Part shown: piece by piece, positions 50,160 to 59,361 of the stretch | Layout of the letters: every line of letters begins with the position of its first letter | Numbering within the stretch: position 1 is the stretch's first letter | Source of the DNA: Paludibacter sp. | GTDB taxonomy: Bacteria > Bacteroidota > Bacteroidia > Bacteroidales > Paludibacteraceae | Length of the DNA: 64,000 bases | Direction of reading: 5' to 3' | Assembly: GCA_028710415.1 (NCBI GenBank) | Contig: JAQTUE010000001.1 | Coordinates: forward strand, 124,001-188,000 | Position numbers and translations under genes: made by a program | Notes under the pieces: model-generated | What the model was told of the DNA's origin: nothing | The model's input: the letters and a program-made list of their open reading frames with translations, nothing else | Databases searched by the model: none

Positions 50160-50726
50160 ATTATTTCTGTCTGATTTTAATACTATTTTCCACTAGTTTT
50201 TTGCGACTCTATAACCCACTTAATGATTATTTAATTTGTACAAAACTACAAATTATAATTCAAATTATCCATATTCATGTTAAATTATTTATCAACCATA
50301 AATTCCGATTGTAAATCAACGAGGCTGTATATTCTTGCTGTCTCAATCCGATCTACCATTGTAAACCATTTATTCACCAAGTTCAAATCGAAAGCATTTG
50401 GTCCGGGTTTGTAGATTCCCAATAAATTGAGTCCAACACTTCGTTACGATTTGAATGGTTTCGGGAAGTGTTTCTTTTGGGATTTCTTTACTGTGCTGAT
50501 GGTTATCTTCACCCTGTTTATGTATTATTTTGGATCTATCTTATTTTCAATACAGATATAACTAAGATATATTAACCTTTTAATGATATGATACATCTAA
50601 CTTATATCTAAGATACATCTAAGATACATCTAAGATACAACGTAAATAGGATGAAGACATCATGGAAGCCAGAATTGGTATTTTTTTAAAGTGAGGGCAT
50701 CACTATGAGTGAAGCCCTCACTAAGT
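50160..50726. other. Intergenic region with a decayed gene fragment
   Basis: About 570 bases between the DUF2157-like gene and queA. It includes a coding-like remnant on the minus strand (50285-50540), repeated AAGATACATCT units near 50585-50640, and a hairpin GTGAGGGC...GCCCTCAC at 50690-50722 without a T run. Confidence 0.5.
50285..50540 (-). pseudogene. Frameshifted gene remnant
   Basis: One frame (stop 50285, open to 50453) reads LGIYKPGPNAFDLNLV, then WFTMVDRIETARIYSLVDLQ. A second frame just upstream reads HSKEIPKETLPETIQIVTK. Joining the two near 50440-50455 needs a frameshift. No start codon is evident. It is too short to name a family. Confidence 0.35.
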
Positions 50727-51947
50727 TTAGCGCAACAATAAAGAGCTATCCCCGTAACTCAGGAAGCGGAAGTCATTGGCCAGTGCATAGTCGTAGATTT
50801 CCATCCATTTGCCATTAACAAAGGCGGAAACCAACAGGAGCAGGGTGCTTTTGGGTTGGTGGAAGTTGGTGATGATGCCATTGACCAAATGAAAGTTGTA
50901 GCCGGGCTTGATCATGATCTGGGTTTCGGCGTGCAGGGTATGGAGGTTGCTGGTGTCCAGGTAATCCAGGATAGCCTGCAACGCTTGTGTAGTTGGGATG
51001 GAGGCAGTTATTTTGTAAGGCAGCCATTGGGGAACATGAAAATCAGTACCGCTGGGGTCCAGGAATAGTTTCAGCCCGATATAATACAGGCTTTCGAGGG
51101 TGCGGACCGAGGTGGTACCTACAGCTATGATGTTGCCTGACTTTTGCAGTAAATGGGCGATGGTGCTGCGGTTTACCGAAATAACTTCGGTATGCATGCG
51201 GTGTTCATCGATGGTAGCCGTTTTCACAGGTTGAAAGGTTCCGGCGCCCACATGGAGGGTCAGTTCATCAGTTTCAATATTCTTGCCTATCAGGCTTTCG
51301 AAGACTTCGGGGGTGAAGTGCAAACCGGCGGTAGGGGCAGCAACTGAACCTTTGATTTTAGAATAAACGGTCTGGTAGGTGGTCAGGTCGCTTTCCTCGG
51401 TCTTACGGTGCAGGTAAGGAGGGATAGGGAGTTCGCCTGTATTTTCCAGGATGGCGGCAAAGTGAATGTCCGGGCGATCCCACGAGAAATGAACTGTATG
51501 GGTATTGTCGTCGGTATGGAGGATTTCAGCCGTAAACGTAAATGTTTTACCTCCTGATTCAAGAGTCTTGCTCAATGTGCCTTCTTTCCATTTCTTGGCA
51601 TTGCCCACCATGCATTTCCAGGTACATCCATTCGTAGCACCTAACGAAAGTACATAATCGGAGGGAATCAGGGGCTCCAGGCAAAAGACTTCGATGCGGG
51701 CACCGGTATCTTTGTGGAATATCAACCGGGCCTGGATAACACGGGTATTGTTGTACACCAACAGGCTGTCTTTGGGCAGGTAGTCGGCAATGGTTGAGAA
51801 AACGCTTTCGGAAATGGAAGCATTTTGATAGACAAGCAATTTAGAATCATCACGGCGTGTTAATGGAAACTTCGCAATCCGTTCGTCAGGAAGCGGATAG
51901 TCGAAGCTATCTATAAAAATGGGTTGGTGGTCTACTTTATTATTCAC
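50727..51947 (-). CDS. queA: S-adenosylmethionine:tRNA ribosyltransferase-isomerase (QueA family)
   Basis: A 406-residue enzyme that transfers the ribosyl moiety of SAM to 7-aminomethyl-deazaguanine in tRNA, giving epoxyqueuosine. DYPLPDERIAKFP, RDDSKLLVY, VYNNTRVIQARL, SVAAPTAGLHFT, ELTLHVGAGTFQPV, GTTSVRTLESL and HQPKSTLLLLVSAF are visible. It is about 60 residues longer than enterobacterial QueA; Bacteroidetes often carry such a long form next to a normal one elsewhere, so it could be a paralogue. Start at ATG 51947. Confidence 0.88.
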   Translation of the reverse strand: MNNKVDHQPIFIDSFDYPLPDERIAKFPLTRRDDSKLLVYQNASISESVFSTIADYLPKDSLLVYNNTRVIQARLIFHKDTGARIEVFCLEPLIPSDYVLSLGATNGCTWKCMVGNAKKWKEGTLSKTLESGGKTFTFTAEILHTDDNTHTVHFSWDRPDIHFAAILENTGELPIPPYLHRKTEESDLTTYQTVYSKIKGSVAAPTAGLHFTPEVFESLIGKNIETDELTLHVGAGTFQPVKTATIDEHRMHTEVISVNRSTIAHLLQKSGNIIAVGTTSVRTLESLYYIGLKLFLDPSGTDFHVPQWLPYKITASIPTTQALQAILDYLDTSNLHTLHAETQIMIKPGYNFHLVNGIITNFHQPKSTLLLLVSAFVNGKWMEIYDYALANDFRFLSYGDSSLLLR

Positions 51948-51973
51948 GGAGAAAATTGATTAAAAACAGATAG

Positions 51974-52004
51974 CAAAAGTACTAAAAAAAAGCGTTTGTT
52001 TCAA
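51974..52004 (-). promoter_or_regulatory. Promoter of queA
   Basis: Minus strand TTG (complement of 52002-52004), a 20-bp spacer and TACTTTTG (complement of 51974-51981), 26 bp before the start codon. Confidence 0.65.
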
Positions 52005-52081
52005 GTTTATGAATGGAACGCGGATGAAATATTCCAATTTGGCGCAACTTATGCAGAACTGTCACATTTAATAATTTAAAA

Positions 52082-52275
52082 GATTGGAACGCGGATTTAC
52101 GCAGATTTGGCGGATTAAAAAACGGATTTTAATTCCAACAAGTTGGAATAGATTTGTTTTCCTGAACAGAACCACTTGCTGGTGTTATAATCAGAATAAA
52201 ATCAGAATATAATCAGATCATTAATAAAGAATCCGTTAAAATCCGCCTGATCTGCGTAAATCCGCGTTCAAATCT
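52082..52275. repeat. Inverted repeat with GCGGATTTACGCAGAT arms
   Basis: The left arm near 52082-52130 (GAACGCGGATTTACGCAGAT, then GGCGGATT) and right arm near 52226-52275 are complementary over about 45 positions with few mismatches, separated by roughly 95 bp. A fragment GGAACGCGGAT also occurs at 52014-52026. It fills much of the 515-bp gap between queA and the permease gene. Confidence 0.88.
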
Positions 52276-52462
52276 TCATTCTGATAATTCATCAAAACAC
52301 CATATTTATTCAAGTGTTTACTTAAATCAGTGTTCTATTCTTAAAATTCACCGAATCTTTATAAAATCTTTATACATACCTCAATTATCTTTATGTCAGA
52401 TTTATAAAATTAGTATGAACTTTGCACCGGATTAGTTTAGAACAATTAAAAGGTAAAAAGTT

Positions 52463-54481
52463 ATGACTGATGTTATTGGAAAAGTAAAAAAGACTGTGAT
52501 CGGAAATCCACGTGATTTAAAGGATAGCAGCACGTTTCGGCAGATTTCACTGATTGTATTCCTGGCATGGGTAGGCCTTGGCTCCGATGCCCTTTCGTCC
52601 TCCTGTTATGGTCCGGAGGAAATCTATAAAACGTTGGGTGTCCATGTAAACCTCTCGATTATTGTCGGATTAATCACCATGGTAACGATATTTATTATCA
52701 GTACCAGTTATTCCCAGATTATTAAACTCTTTCCTCATGGAGGTGGAGGGTACCTGGTTGCCAGCCGGCTCATTTCACCAAATGTAGGTATGATTTCGGG
52801 TTGCGCGTTGTTGATTGACTATGTACTTACAATTTCTATCTCTGTATCGAGTGGTGCTGATGCGATCTTTAGTTTCCTTCCCATACAATATCACGATTAT
52901 AAAATAGCATTTGCCCTTTCTATCCTGGTAGTGCTTACCATCATGAACCTGCGTGGAGTAAAAGAATCGGTAACAGCCCTGACACCGATTTTTGTGATCT
53001 TTATTATATCCCATATTTTCCTGATTGGCTATGCATTTACAACCCATGCTTCCATGATACAAAATGTGGCAGTACAAACCGGAACAGAATTTGGCAGTAC
53101 GGTTCACAAACTGGGGATTTACGGTACTATTTTCCTGATTATGAAAGCCTACAGTATGGGGGCAGGAACTTATACCGGTATTGAAGCGGTGAGCAACGGG
53201 ATCCCAAACCTTCGTGAACCACGCGTCAAAACTGCGATCCGTACCATGCGCCTGCTGGCTATCTCGTTGTCGGCTGCGGTGCTTGGATTGATTATATCTT
53301 ATTTCCTTTTTGGAGTTCATATCCAACCTGGAAAAACAATGAATGCCGTACTGATTAATACAGCCATTGCATCCTGGAACCCAATCGTCGGACAGACTTT
53401 CCTGTATGTGACACTTATATCTGAAGCTACCCTGCTTTTTGTTGCTGCACAGACAGGCTTCCTGGATGGCCCAAGGGTTATGGCTAACATGGCACACGAT
53501 TCCTGGTTACCACGCCGCTTTAGCTTGTTGAGCGACCGGTTGGTATCACAGAACGGTATCCTGATTATGGGTGTTGCTGCCTATTTTGTAATTTGGTTTT
53601 CGAAAGCGTCGGTTGCTTTCCTGGTGGTGCTTTATAGTATCAACGTGTTTATTACCTTTTCATTATCGCAATACGGGATGGTGAAACACTGGATTACTGA
53701 ACGCAAAACGGATAAAAACTGGTTGGGCAAATTATTGATTAACGGAACCGGTTTTATATTGACCACCTTTATTTTGTTTACTGTGATAGTGATAAAATTT
53801 GACGAAGGTGGCTGGATTACTATCCTGATTACCGGTGCATTGGTAGGAATGGCGGTTTATATCAAGAGCCACTATAACAAAATCGGGAAAGAGATTGGCA
53901 GGATTCAAAAGATCATGAACAGCAAGATGCCTGAAACCATTGCCGAATTACACCAGAACATGGCACGTAATTCAGCTGACAGGACGATCGAGATTAACGA
54001 TATGACCGCTGTAATCCTGGTGAATGGGTATACCGGCGTCGGATTGTACTCGTTGTTCAAGATTCTGAGCAAGTTCAAGGATGTGTACAAGAACTTTGTA
54101 TTTATACAGGTTGGGATTGTGGATGCCGATAGTTTTCATACCGAGTCGGTGGTAGATACAATCACTCAAAATATTGTAGAAGATCTGAGCAAATATGTCT
54201 ATTTAATCAAGAAACTTGGTTATAATGCCGAATACCGCTATAGTATCGGAACGGATGTATCCGAAGAAGTGATCAAGATTGTCCCAGAGATAACTGAAAA
54301 ATACCCAAATACTACCTTTATTGGCGGTCAGCTGGTATTCAGCGGTACCTATCGGATTTCCAGGATGTTACATAACTATACCATTTTTTCTATCCAACGC
54401 AGGTTGTACAAATTAGGCCTGACTACCATTATTATTCCAATTTCATTGAGAAAAGCATTGCAAGTGAATAATTATAAATAA
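52463..54481 (+). CDS. KimA-like APC-superfamily potassium permease
   Basis: A 672-residue inner-membrane transporter. The APC fold of twelve helices (residues about 30-470) starts with LAWVGLGSDALSSSCYGPEE, the hallmark of the KimA/YdaO group, and includes YSMGAGTYTGIEAVSNGIP. A cytosolic C-terminal domain of about 190 residues follows (MTAVILVNGYTGVGLYSLF, YRISRMLHNYTIFSIQRRL). In Bacillus KimA imports potassium by proton symport and is inhibited by c-di-AMP. The assignment is supported by the KdpD/KdpE-like genes directly downstream. Amino-acid permease is the alternative. Confidence 0.82.
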   Translation: MTDVIGKVKKTVIGNPRDLKDSSTFRQISLIVFLAWVGLGSDALSSSCYGPEEIYKTLGVHVNLSIIVGLITMVTIFIISTSYSQIIKLFPHGGGGYLVASRLISPNVGMISGCALLIDYVLTISISVSSGADAIFSFLPIQYHDYKIAFALSILVVLTIMNLRGVKESVTALTPIFVIFIISHIFLIGYAFTTHASMIQNVAVQTGTEFGSTVHKLGIYGTIFLIMKAYSMGAGTYTGIEAVSNGIPNLREPRVKTAIRTMRLLAISLSAAVLGLIISYFLFGVHIQPGKTMNAVLINTAIASWNPIVGQTFLYVTLISEATLLFVAAQTGFLDGPRVMANMAHDSWLPRRFSLLSDRLVSQNGILIMGVAAYFVIWFSKASVAFLVVLYSINVFITFSLSQYGMVKHWITERKTDKNWLGKLLINGTGFILTTFILFTVIVIKFDEGGWITILITGALVGMAVYIKSHYNKIGKEIGRIQKIMNSKMPETIAELHQNMARNSADRTIEINDMTAVILVNGYTGVGLYSLFKILSKFKDVYKNFVFIQVGIVDADSFHTESVVDTITQNIVEDLSKYVYLIKKLGYNAEYRYSIGTDVSEEVIKIVPEITEKYPNTTFIGGQLVFSGTYRISRMLHNYTIFSIQRRLYKLGLTTIIIPISLRKALQVNNYK

Positions 54482-54594
54482 ATTTGTACGCTTGTATAAT
54501 TAATTAAATGGCACATTTTAAATATAAAAGAATTGAATGCAGTGAAAAGCGTTCAATTCTTGATTCATAAATTTAGTCATTAAATAGATACCCT

Positions 54595-55782
54595 ATGAAA
54601 CTTGATTATTTTAAACAAAGCATGTTTAAGCAGTTTTTTGTAAGTAATATTTCAGTTATCACTGTAGCGTTGATTTGTTATGCGAGTGTTGACATTATCG
54701 GCTACCGGAGTGTTGCGCTGCTATTGCTGGCTACAGTGTCAGTATTGGCAATTTTCTTTACGCTCTATCCGATATTGTGTGCAGCAACAATGAGTGCCCT
54801 GATCTGGGACTTCTTTTTTATACCGCCTCATTTTACATTTCATATAACCAGTTCGGAAGATACACTGCTGTTGCTGATGTATTTCGTGATTGCCTTGATA
54901 AATGGAGTTTTGACTTCAAAAGTCAGAGGCCTGGAGAAGATGGAGTTGCAGAAAGAGGAACGGCATAATACCATCAAGCTTTATAAGACACTGTTTGATT
55001 CCCTGTCCCATGAATTGCGCACCCCGATAGCTACCATTGTAGGTGCATCGGATAATTTAATGCAAAAAGACTCACATGTTTCAGAGCCCGACAAGGCAAA
55101 GCTGATTGATGAGATTTCTATAGCAGCTTTCCGGTTGAACCGTTTGATCGATAATTTGTTGAATATGCAGCGGCTCGAATCGGGTACCCTGAAAATTAAA
55201 CCTGACTGGTGTGAAGTAAGTGAATTGATAAACAGTCCGGTAAACCGCCTTAAAAATGAATTGTCGACTCATAACCTGGAAATTAATATTCAGGAAGACT
55301 TTCCTATGATAAAACTGGATTTTGGGTTGATAGAGCAGTCATTGTTTAATTTATTGCACAATGAAACCTTGTATACACCGGAAGGTTCGACCATTACTAT
55401 TGACGCCAGCTATATCAACGACAAGTTGATAATCATTATCTCGGACAATGGAAAAGGATTTACAGATGAAGAACTGAAGCTGTTGTTCAGTAAATTCTAC
55501 CGGGCAACTGCCAAGACTACGGGAGGTACCGGCCTTGGATTATCCATTGTAAAGGGATTTGTAGAAGCTCATAATGGAAAGGTAAGAGTGGAAAACAATA
55601 CTCCTGTGGGTGCTAAGTTCACCATCGAAATACCCTGCGAAACTCTGGAACTGGAGGATATTATGGACTTTAATGAACTGACGATCAAAGAGAATATCCA
55701 GTATGAAACGCTGACCGATATTTATATCCCCAAAGGGAAAGATAAACAAAAGCCTACTGAGACAGACACTGTGAATGAGTAA
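54595..55782 (+). CDS. KdpD-like sensor histidine kinase lacking the N-terminal KdpD/Usp domains
   Basis: 395 residues. Four transmembrane helices of the DUF4118 type (residues about 15-105, with IWDFFFIPPHFTFHI) are followed by a HisKA domain with the phosphorylatable His in FDSLSHELRTPIATIVGA. The HATPase domain has an N box (LHNETLY), G1 ISDNGKGF and G2 GTGLGLSIVKG. Full KdpD (about 890 residues) has an additional N-terminal cytoplasmic half that is absent here. It precedes its regulator by 18 bp. It probably senses potassium or osmotic status; no kdpFABC is nearby. Confidence 0.88.
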   Translation: MKLDYFKQSMFKQFFVSNISVITVALICYASVDIIGYRSVALLLLATVSVLAIFFTLYPILCAATMSALIWDFFFIPPHFTFHITSSEDTLLLLMYFVIALINGVLTSKVRGLEKMELQKEERHNTIKLYKTLFDSLSHELRTPIATIVGASDNLMQKDSHVSEPDKAKLIDEISIAAFRLNRLIDNLLNMQRLESGTLKIKPDWCEVSELINSPVNRLKNELSTHNLEINIQEDFPMIKLDFGLIEQSLFNLLHNETLYTPEGSTITIDASYINDKLIIIISDNGKGFTDEELKLLFSKFYRATAKTTGGTGLGLSIVKGFVEAHNGKVRVENNTPVGAKFTIEIPCETLELEDIMDFNELTIKENIQYETLTDIYIPKGKDKQKPTETDTVNE

Positions 55783-55800
55783 TTTATCAACTTATAAGTC

Positions 55801-56496
55801 ATGAATTCTAAAATGAATATTTTAATTATCGACGACGAAGCACAGATTCGTAAATTACTTGAAATAACATTGAACAGCAATGATTATCATACCCTTTCAG
55901 CTTCAACAGCCCGGGAAGGTATCACTATGGCTGTGGTTCATCCACCGGATCTGATAGTTTTGGACCTTGGATTGCCTGACGAAGACGGGCAGGTGGTATT
56001 AAGCAAGTTGAGGGAGTGGTATCTGGGCGCAATCATTATCCTTTCTGTCAGGAGTTCGGAGGAGGATATTGTAAAAGCCTTGGACAGCGGAGCGAATGAT
56101 TACCTGACAAAGCCTTTCCGTACCGGCGAATTACTGGCCAGGATCAGGACAGCCCTTCGACAGACACAGAATGTAGCTACAGTGCAGAAACTCGAATTTG
56201 ATAACCTGGCTATTGACTTGACTACCCGGATTGTAACCGTTGATAACCAGCCAGTCAAGCTCACTGCCACTGAATACTCTTTGCTTACCTTGCTGGCCAA
56301 AAACGACGGGAAAGTATTAACCCATCAATATATCCTGCGGGGAATCTGGGGACCGGGCTATACTGAACAATCACAGTATCTGCGTGTATTTGTGGGGCAA
56401 CTTCGTAAAAAGATAGAGCCCAATCCCAATAATCCGAAATTTATTCTCACTGAATCAGGCATAGGTTACCGTTTCTGCACAAAACAGGAAGAATAG
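55801..56496 (+). CDS. KdpE-like OmpR-family response regulator
   Basis: 231 residues. The receiver domain has the acidic pair IDDE (near 11-14), phospho-acceptor Asp in LIVLDLGLPDEDG (near 57), the Ser/Thr position replaced in LSVRSSEEDI and the conserved Lys in YLTKPF. The C-terminal winged helix (LTATEYSLLTLLAKNDGKV, FVGQLRKKIEPNP, GIGYRF) is complete. It is cotranscribed with the DUF4118 kinase and probably controls the KimA-like permease gene; that link is inference from gene order. Confidence 0.9.
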   Translation: MNSKMNILIIDDEAQIRKLLEITLNSNDYHTLSASTAREGITMAVVHPPDLIVLDLGLPDEDGQVVLSKLREWYLGAIIILSVRSSEEDIVKALDSGANDYLTKPFRTGELLARIRTALRQTQNVATVQKLEFDNLAIDLTTRIVTVDNQPVKLTATEYSLLTLLAKNDGKVLTHQYILRGIWGPGYTEQSQYLRVFVGQLRKKIEPNPNNPKFILTESGIGYRFCTKQEE

Positions 56497-56558
56497 GTAA
56501 ATTTGTTCTATCTTTGTAATTCGAATTTTGAACAGAGTAACGAAATAAGATTACAACA

Positions 56559-57644
56559 ATGATAAAAAAAGGAGATACCGTGCGTTTTCTGAATGCAGTG
56601 GGTGGAGGAGTAGTCATCAGAGTGGATGAAGCTAAGAAAATGGTGTTTGTGGAAGATGCAGATGGATTTGAAATGCCTGTGTTGGAACGTGAATGTGTGT
56701 TGATTCAAGCCATCAACAAAGAAACAAATTTTCCTATTAAGGATTTTAAGTCTAAAACAGCAACAATACCTGCTCCTGAAGTGAGCAAGGCAGCTGAAAC
56801 CTATAAACCGGAGCCTGTCAAGGCAGAGCCAATTGTTGAAACCCCCGAAGGCGATAATCTGATTGCATTGCTTGCCTTTTTCCCAATGGATATCAAGCAA
56901 ATGCAGACAACATCCTACGAATGTTACCTGGTGAATGACAGCAATTATTACCTGTACTACAATGTGGTGAATGGTGAAAATGATGTCTTCCAGAGTGTAG
57001 CCAATGGTATTATCGAACCAAATACACAGGAACTGCTTACCGAAATTACCAAGGAACAGTTAAGTGCCTGGGAACGGTTACGGGTTCAATTGTTACCCTT
57101 CAAGCAAGGCAAAAGCTATAACCCGCAAGCAGTGATTGATGCACGGTTGAAGATCAATGCAGTCAAATTCTATAAATTGCATAGTTTTACAACGAACGAC
57201 TATTTCGACGAACCTGCCATGCTGATTGATATTACAGCAGAAAAGGAAAAGGAAGAAGAAAATAAGAAGATGGCGGATGTTTCACCCGAAGAAATCAAAC
57301 AAGCCATGTTCCAGAAGGAAGAACCGGGCCGGCCACGTCTTGTAAAACGCAAGGAAACTGCCGAAGTAATTGAAGTGGACCTGCATATCAATGAACTGGT
57401 GGACTCTACGGCAGGTATGTCAAACGGTGATATGCTGCAATTGCAGCTGGATAAATTCCATGCAGTACTGGAGGAAAACAAGAACAAAAAAGGCCAGAAG
57501 ATAGTTTTTATCCATGGAAAAGGCGAAGGCGTGTTGCGTAATGAGATAGAAAAACTCCTCAAAACTCAATATAAAGCTTATTATTTCCAGGATGCTTCGT
57601 TCAGGGAATATGGGTTTGGAGCTACTATGGTGACGATTAGGTAA
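56559..57644 (+). CDS. DUF2027 protein with C-terminal Smr domain
   Basis: 361 residues. An N-terminal small beta domain (KKGDTVRFLNAVGGGVVIRV) is followed by a Pro/Glu-rich linker, the DUF2027 beta core (YECYLVNDSNYYLYYNVVNG) and a Smr domain (VDLHINELVD, KIVFIHGKGEGVLRNEI, FGATMVTIR). DLHxN and HGKGxG are the nuclease signature of Smr domains from MutS2. The role is probably nucleic-acid binding or nicking; the substrate is unknown. TATCTTTG at 56509-56516 is a likely -7 box. The stop runs straight into a repeat array. Confidence 0.88.
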   Translation: MIKKGDTVRFLNAVGGGVVIRVDEAKKMVFVEDADGFEMPVLERECVLIQAINKETNFPIKDFKSKTATIPAPEVSKAAETYKPEPVKAEPIVETPEGDNLIALLAFFPMDIKQMQTTSYECYLVNDSNYYLYYNVVNGENDVFQSVANGIIEPNTQELLTEITKEQLSAWERLRVQLLPFKQGKSYNPQAVIDARLKINAVKFYKLHSFTTNDYFDEPAMLIDITAEKEKEEENKKMADVSPEEIKQAMFQKEEPGRPRLVKRKETAEVIEVDLHINELVDSTAGMSNGDMLQLQLDKFHAVLEENKNKKGQKIVFIHGKGEGVLRNEIEKLLKTQYKAYYFQDASFREYGFGATMVTIR

Positions 57645-57905
57645 TTGGTTGATTGGTTGATTAGTTAATTAAGTTGATTGAGTTGATTAAGTTAATTAAG
57701 TTGATTGAGTTAATTGGTTAATTAGTTAATTGGCTGACTTGCTATAAAAGTTGAATGGTTAATTGGGTTATGGAGTTTTTTATCAAACAAACCATAAACC
57801 AATTAACCATTTTCATATTTATCTCAATCAACTTACTCAACCAATTAACTAATTAACTTAATTAACCAATCAACTCAATTAACTCAATCAACTTAATCAA
57901 CCAAA
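57645..57905. repeat. AT-rich inverted array of TTGATTAAG-type units, second copy
   Basis: Starts at the base after the DUF2027 stop with repeated TTGATTGG, TTGATTAAG and TTAATTAAG units (to about 57735). After a short core it continues with the complementary units (CAACTTACTCAACC, CAATTAACT) up to the stop of the convergent M64 gene. The unit composition is the same as 4027-4253. Confidence 0.88.
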
Positions 57906-59186
57906 CTACTCAGTTAGAAACAATATCATTCTCTCCACCGCCTGCTGGCAAATGGTACAAAATTCAGGGGCTTTGTTGGTACGCATGCGGCAGTCAAACA
58001 TGGGCCGGTACATGCCTTTGGCAAGGTAACCACCTCCTTCGAATACACCGATCTTTGTCTTATTTTCTTCAGTAACAGGTGTCGGAACAGCAATACCTTC
58101 CTGCAGTTGGGCTTTCCATTTACGCTCAAACTGAACAAGGGAAGTGATATTCGGTTCCCAGGGCTCTTTTTTGATATCATACATGGCATCCAGTGCATCC
58201 TGTTTGTCATGGAAGTATTCATCAGCCAGCCCCGCAAACGAATGACCGAATTCATGCACGGTGACTTGAGTTACTAAATTGTTATCCGCTGCGGTAAGGG
58301 CATAATTGTTGTAAATGCCACCACCTCCATAGGTTGAAGTATTTGCCAATACATAAATGGCATCATAAGGCACCAAAGCTGCCAGGTCACGGACTTTAAA
58401 TACATTGGTGGTTGTCAGGTAGCGCGGTTCGTAAAAGGTATAGAAATGGGAACCTGCCGAAGTGTTCTTCCAGGTGGAATCCTTTGAAAGGGAAATGCCT
58501 GAATCCACTGAACGGGCAGCAACTGCATAGATATTGATCCGGGACCTGTATTTGGTAAAAGGTTCGTGGGTAAGCAGGTTTTCAGCCAGCCGTTGTGCAT
58601 CCCTGTAGAACTTCTTTTGCTCTTTTGCTGAATAACCTTCGGCAATCACTGCAATATCAATGGCTTTATCGGAGGAAACGGTTTTTGTGATGATCTTTAC
58701 CGGAAAAGCTGTCGGATTCGTACGTTGGATCAGTTTGTCGGTAGGGGAGAGTTTGTACCGGAACAACTCACTCCAGTTATCCAGGTCTATCCGTTTTTCA
58801 ATAATCAGGGTAATTGCTTTTTTTGGGAAAGGGAATTGAATGGTTTGTTCAAAGCTTTTGCTGGTTATGGATGCTTCCGGGGTTGACTGCCATTCCCGGT
58901 ACAGGGCGCTGAACCCATCACAATAGATTTGTTGGCTGCTGAGGCTATCCAATACCCTGAAGCGATAGTCCCCAAGATTCAAATCTTTAGACAGATGTGC
59001 GTGTCGACCGCCCCAGAAAGGTTCCAGTTTAATATTGTCCAGGAATACACTCGTTTGTTGGGCATTCCCGCACAAATGAAAGTCTACCCGGCACGCTTTG
59101 TCCAGAAAGAAGTCGTTGTATTGCTGGGCATGTAGCGAAGCTTGCAAAAGAAAGAAAAGAATGAAAATACCTATAGCTTTTTTCAT
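57906..59186 (-). CDS. Secreted M64 family (IgA peptidase-like) metallopeptidase
   Basis: 426 residues with a signal peptide (MKKAIGIFILFFLLQASLHA). An N-terminal beta domain of about 160 residues is followed by the zinc peptidase: IDIAVIAEGYSAKEQKKF opens the M64 catalytic domain and TVHEFGHSFAGLADEYF holds the HExxH zinc ligands and the distal Asp. Late Cys residues (FDCRMRTN, FCTICQQA) may be disulphide-bonded. The named activity, cleavage of IgA hinge, belongs to a Clostridium member; Bacteroidetes homologues are probably general secreted peptidases. Confidence 0.88.
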   Translation of the reverse strand: MKKAIGIFILFFLLQASLHAQQYNDFFLDKACRVDFHLCGNAQQTSVFLDNIKLEPFWGGRHAHLSKDLNLGDYRFRVLDSLSSQQIYCDGFSALYREWQSTPEASITSKSFEQTIQFPFPKKAITLIIEKRIDLDNWSELFRYKLSPTDKLIQRTNPTAFPVKIITKTVSSDKAIDIAVIAEGYSAKEQKKFYRDAQRLAENLLTHEPFTKYRSRINIYAVAARSVDSGISLSKDSTWKNTSAGSHFYTFYEPRYLTTTNVFKVRDLAALVPYDAIYVLANTSTYGGGGIYNNYALTAADNNLVTQVTVHEFGHSFAGLADEYFHDKQDALDAMYDIKKEPWEPNITSLVQFERKWKAQLQEGIAVPTPVTEENKTKIGVFEGGGYLAKGMYRPMFDCRMRTNKAPEFCTICQQAVERMILFLTE

Positions 59187-59307
59187 GGGGTAGATTTGTT
59201 GAATGATTCCACAAATTAAAATAAAAAACTACAAAGAAGCTCCATAAATTGAAGTTTATTTTTATTTTCTTTTAATACAACCAAAAACTTTCTTTATAAC
59301 TTCATAC

Positions 59308-59346
59308 AAAAAAGGCAGGATAACATTGTGCTATCCTGCCTTTTTT
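59308..59346. terminator. Bidirectional intrinsic terminator
   Basis: AAAAAAGGCAGGATA pairs perfectly with TATCCTGCCTTTTTT around ACATTGTGC. It lies just after the stop of the minus-strand gene at 59362. Confidence 0.92.
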
Positions 59347-59361
59347 AAACTGAAGTTTTTA

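Noticed and set aside
50690..50722. Terminator for queA
   Set aside because: The stem is good, but no T run follows on the minus strand; it is only a hairpin.
51948..52462. c-di-AMP (ydaO-type) riboswitch upstream of the KimA-like gene
   Set aside because: The structure present is a simple long inverted repeat of a dispersed type. I could not find the conserved ydaO motifs.
52775..53497. 240-codon minus-strand frame opposite the KimA-like gene
   Set aside because: Shadow frame rich in His, Cys and Gln from antisense of membrane helices; the sense gene is clear.
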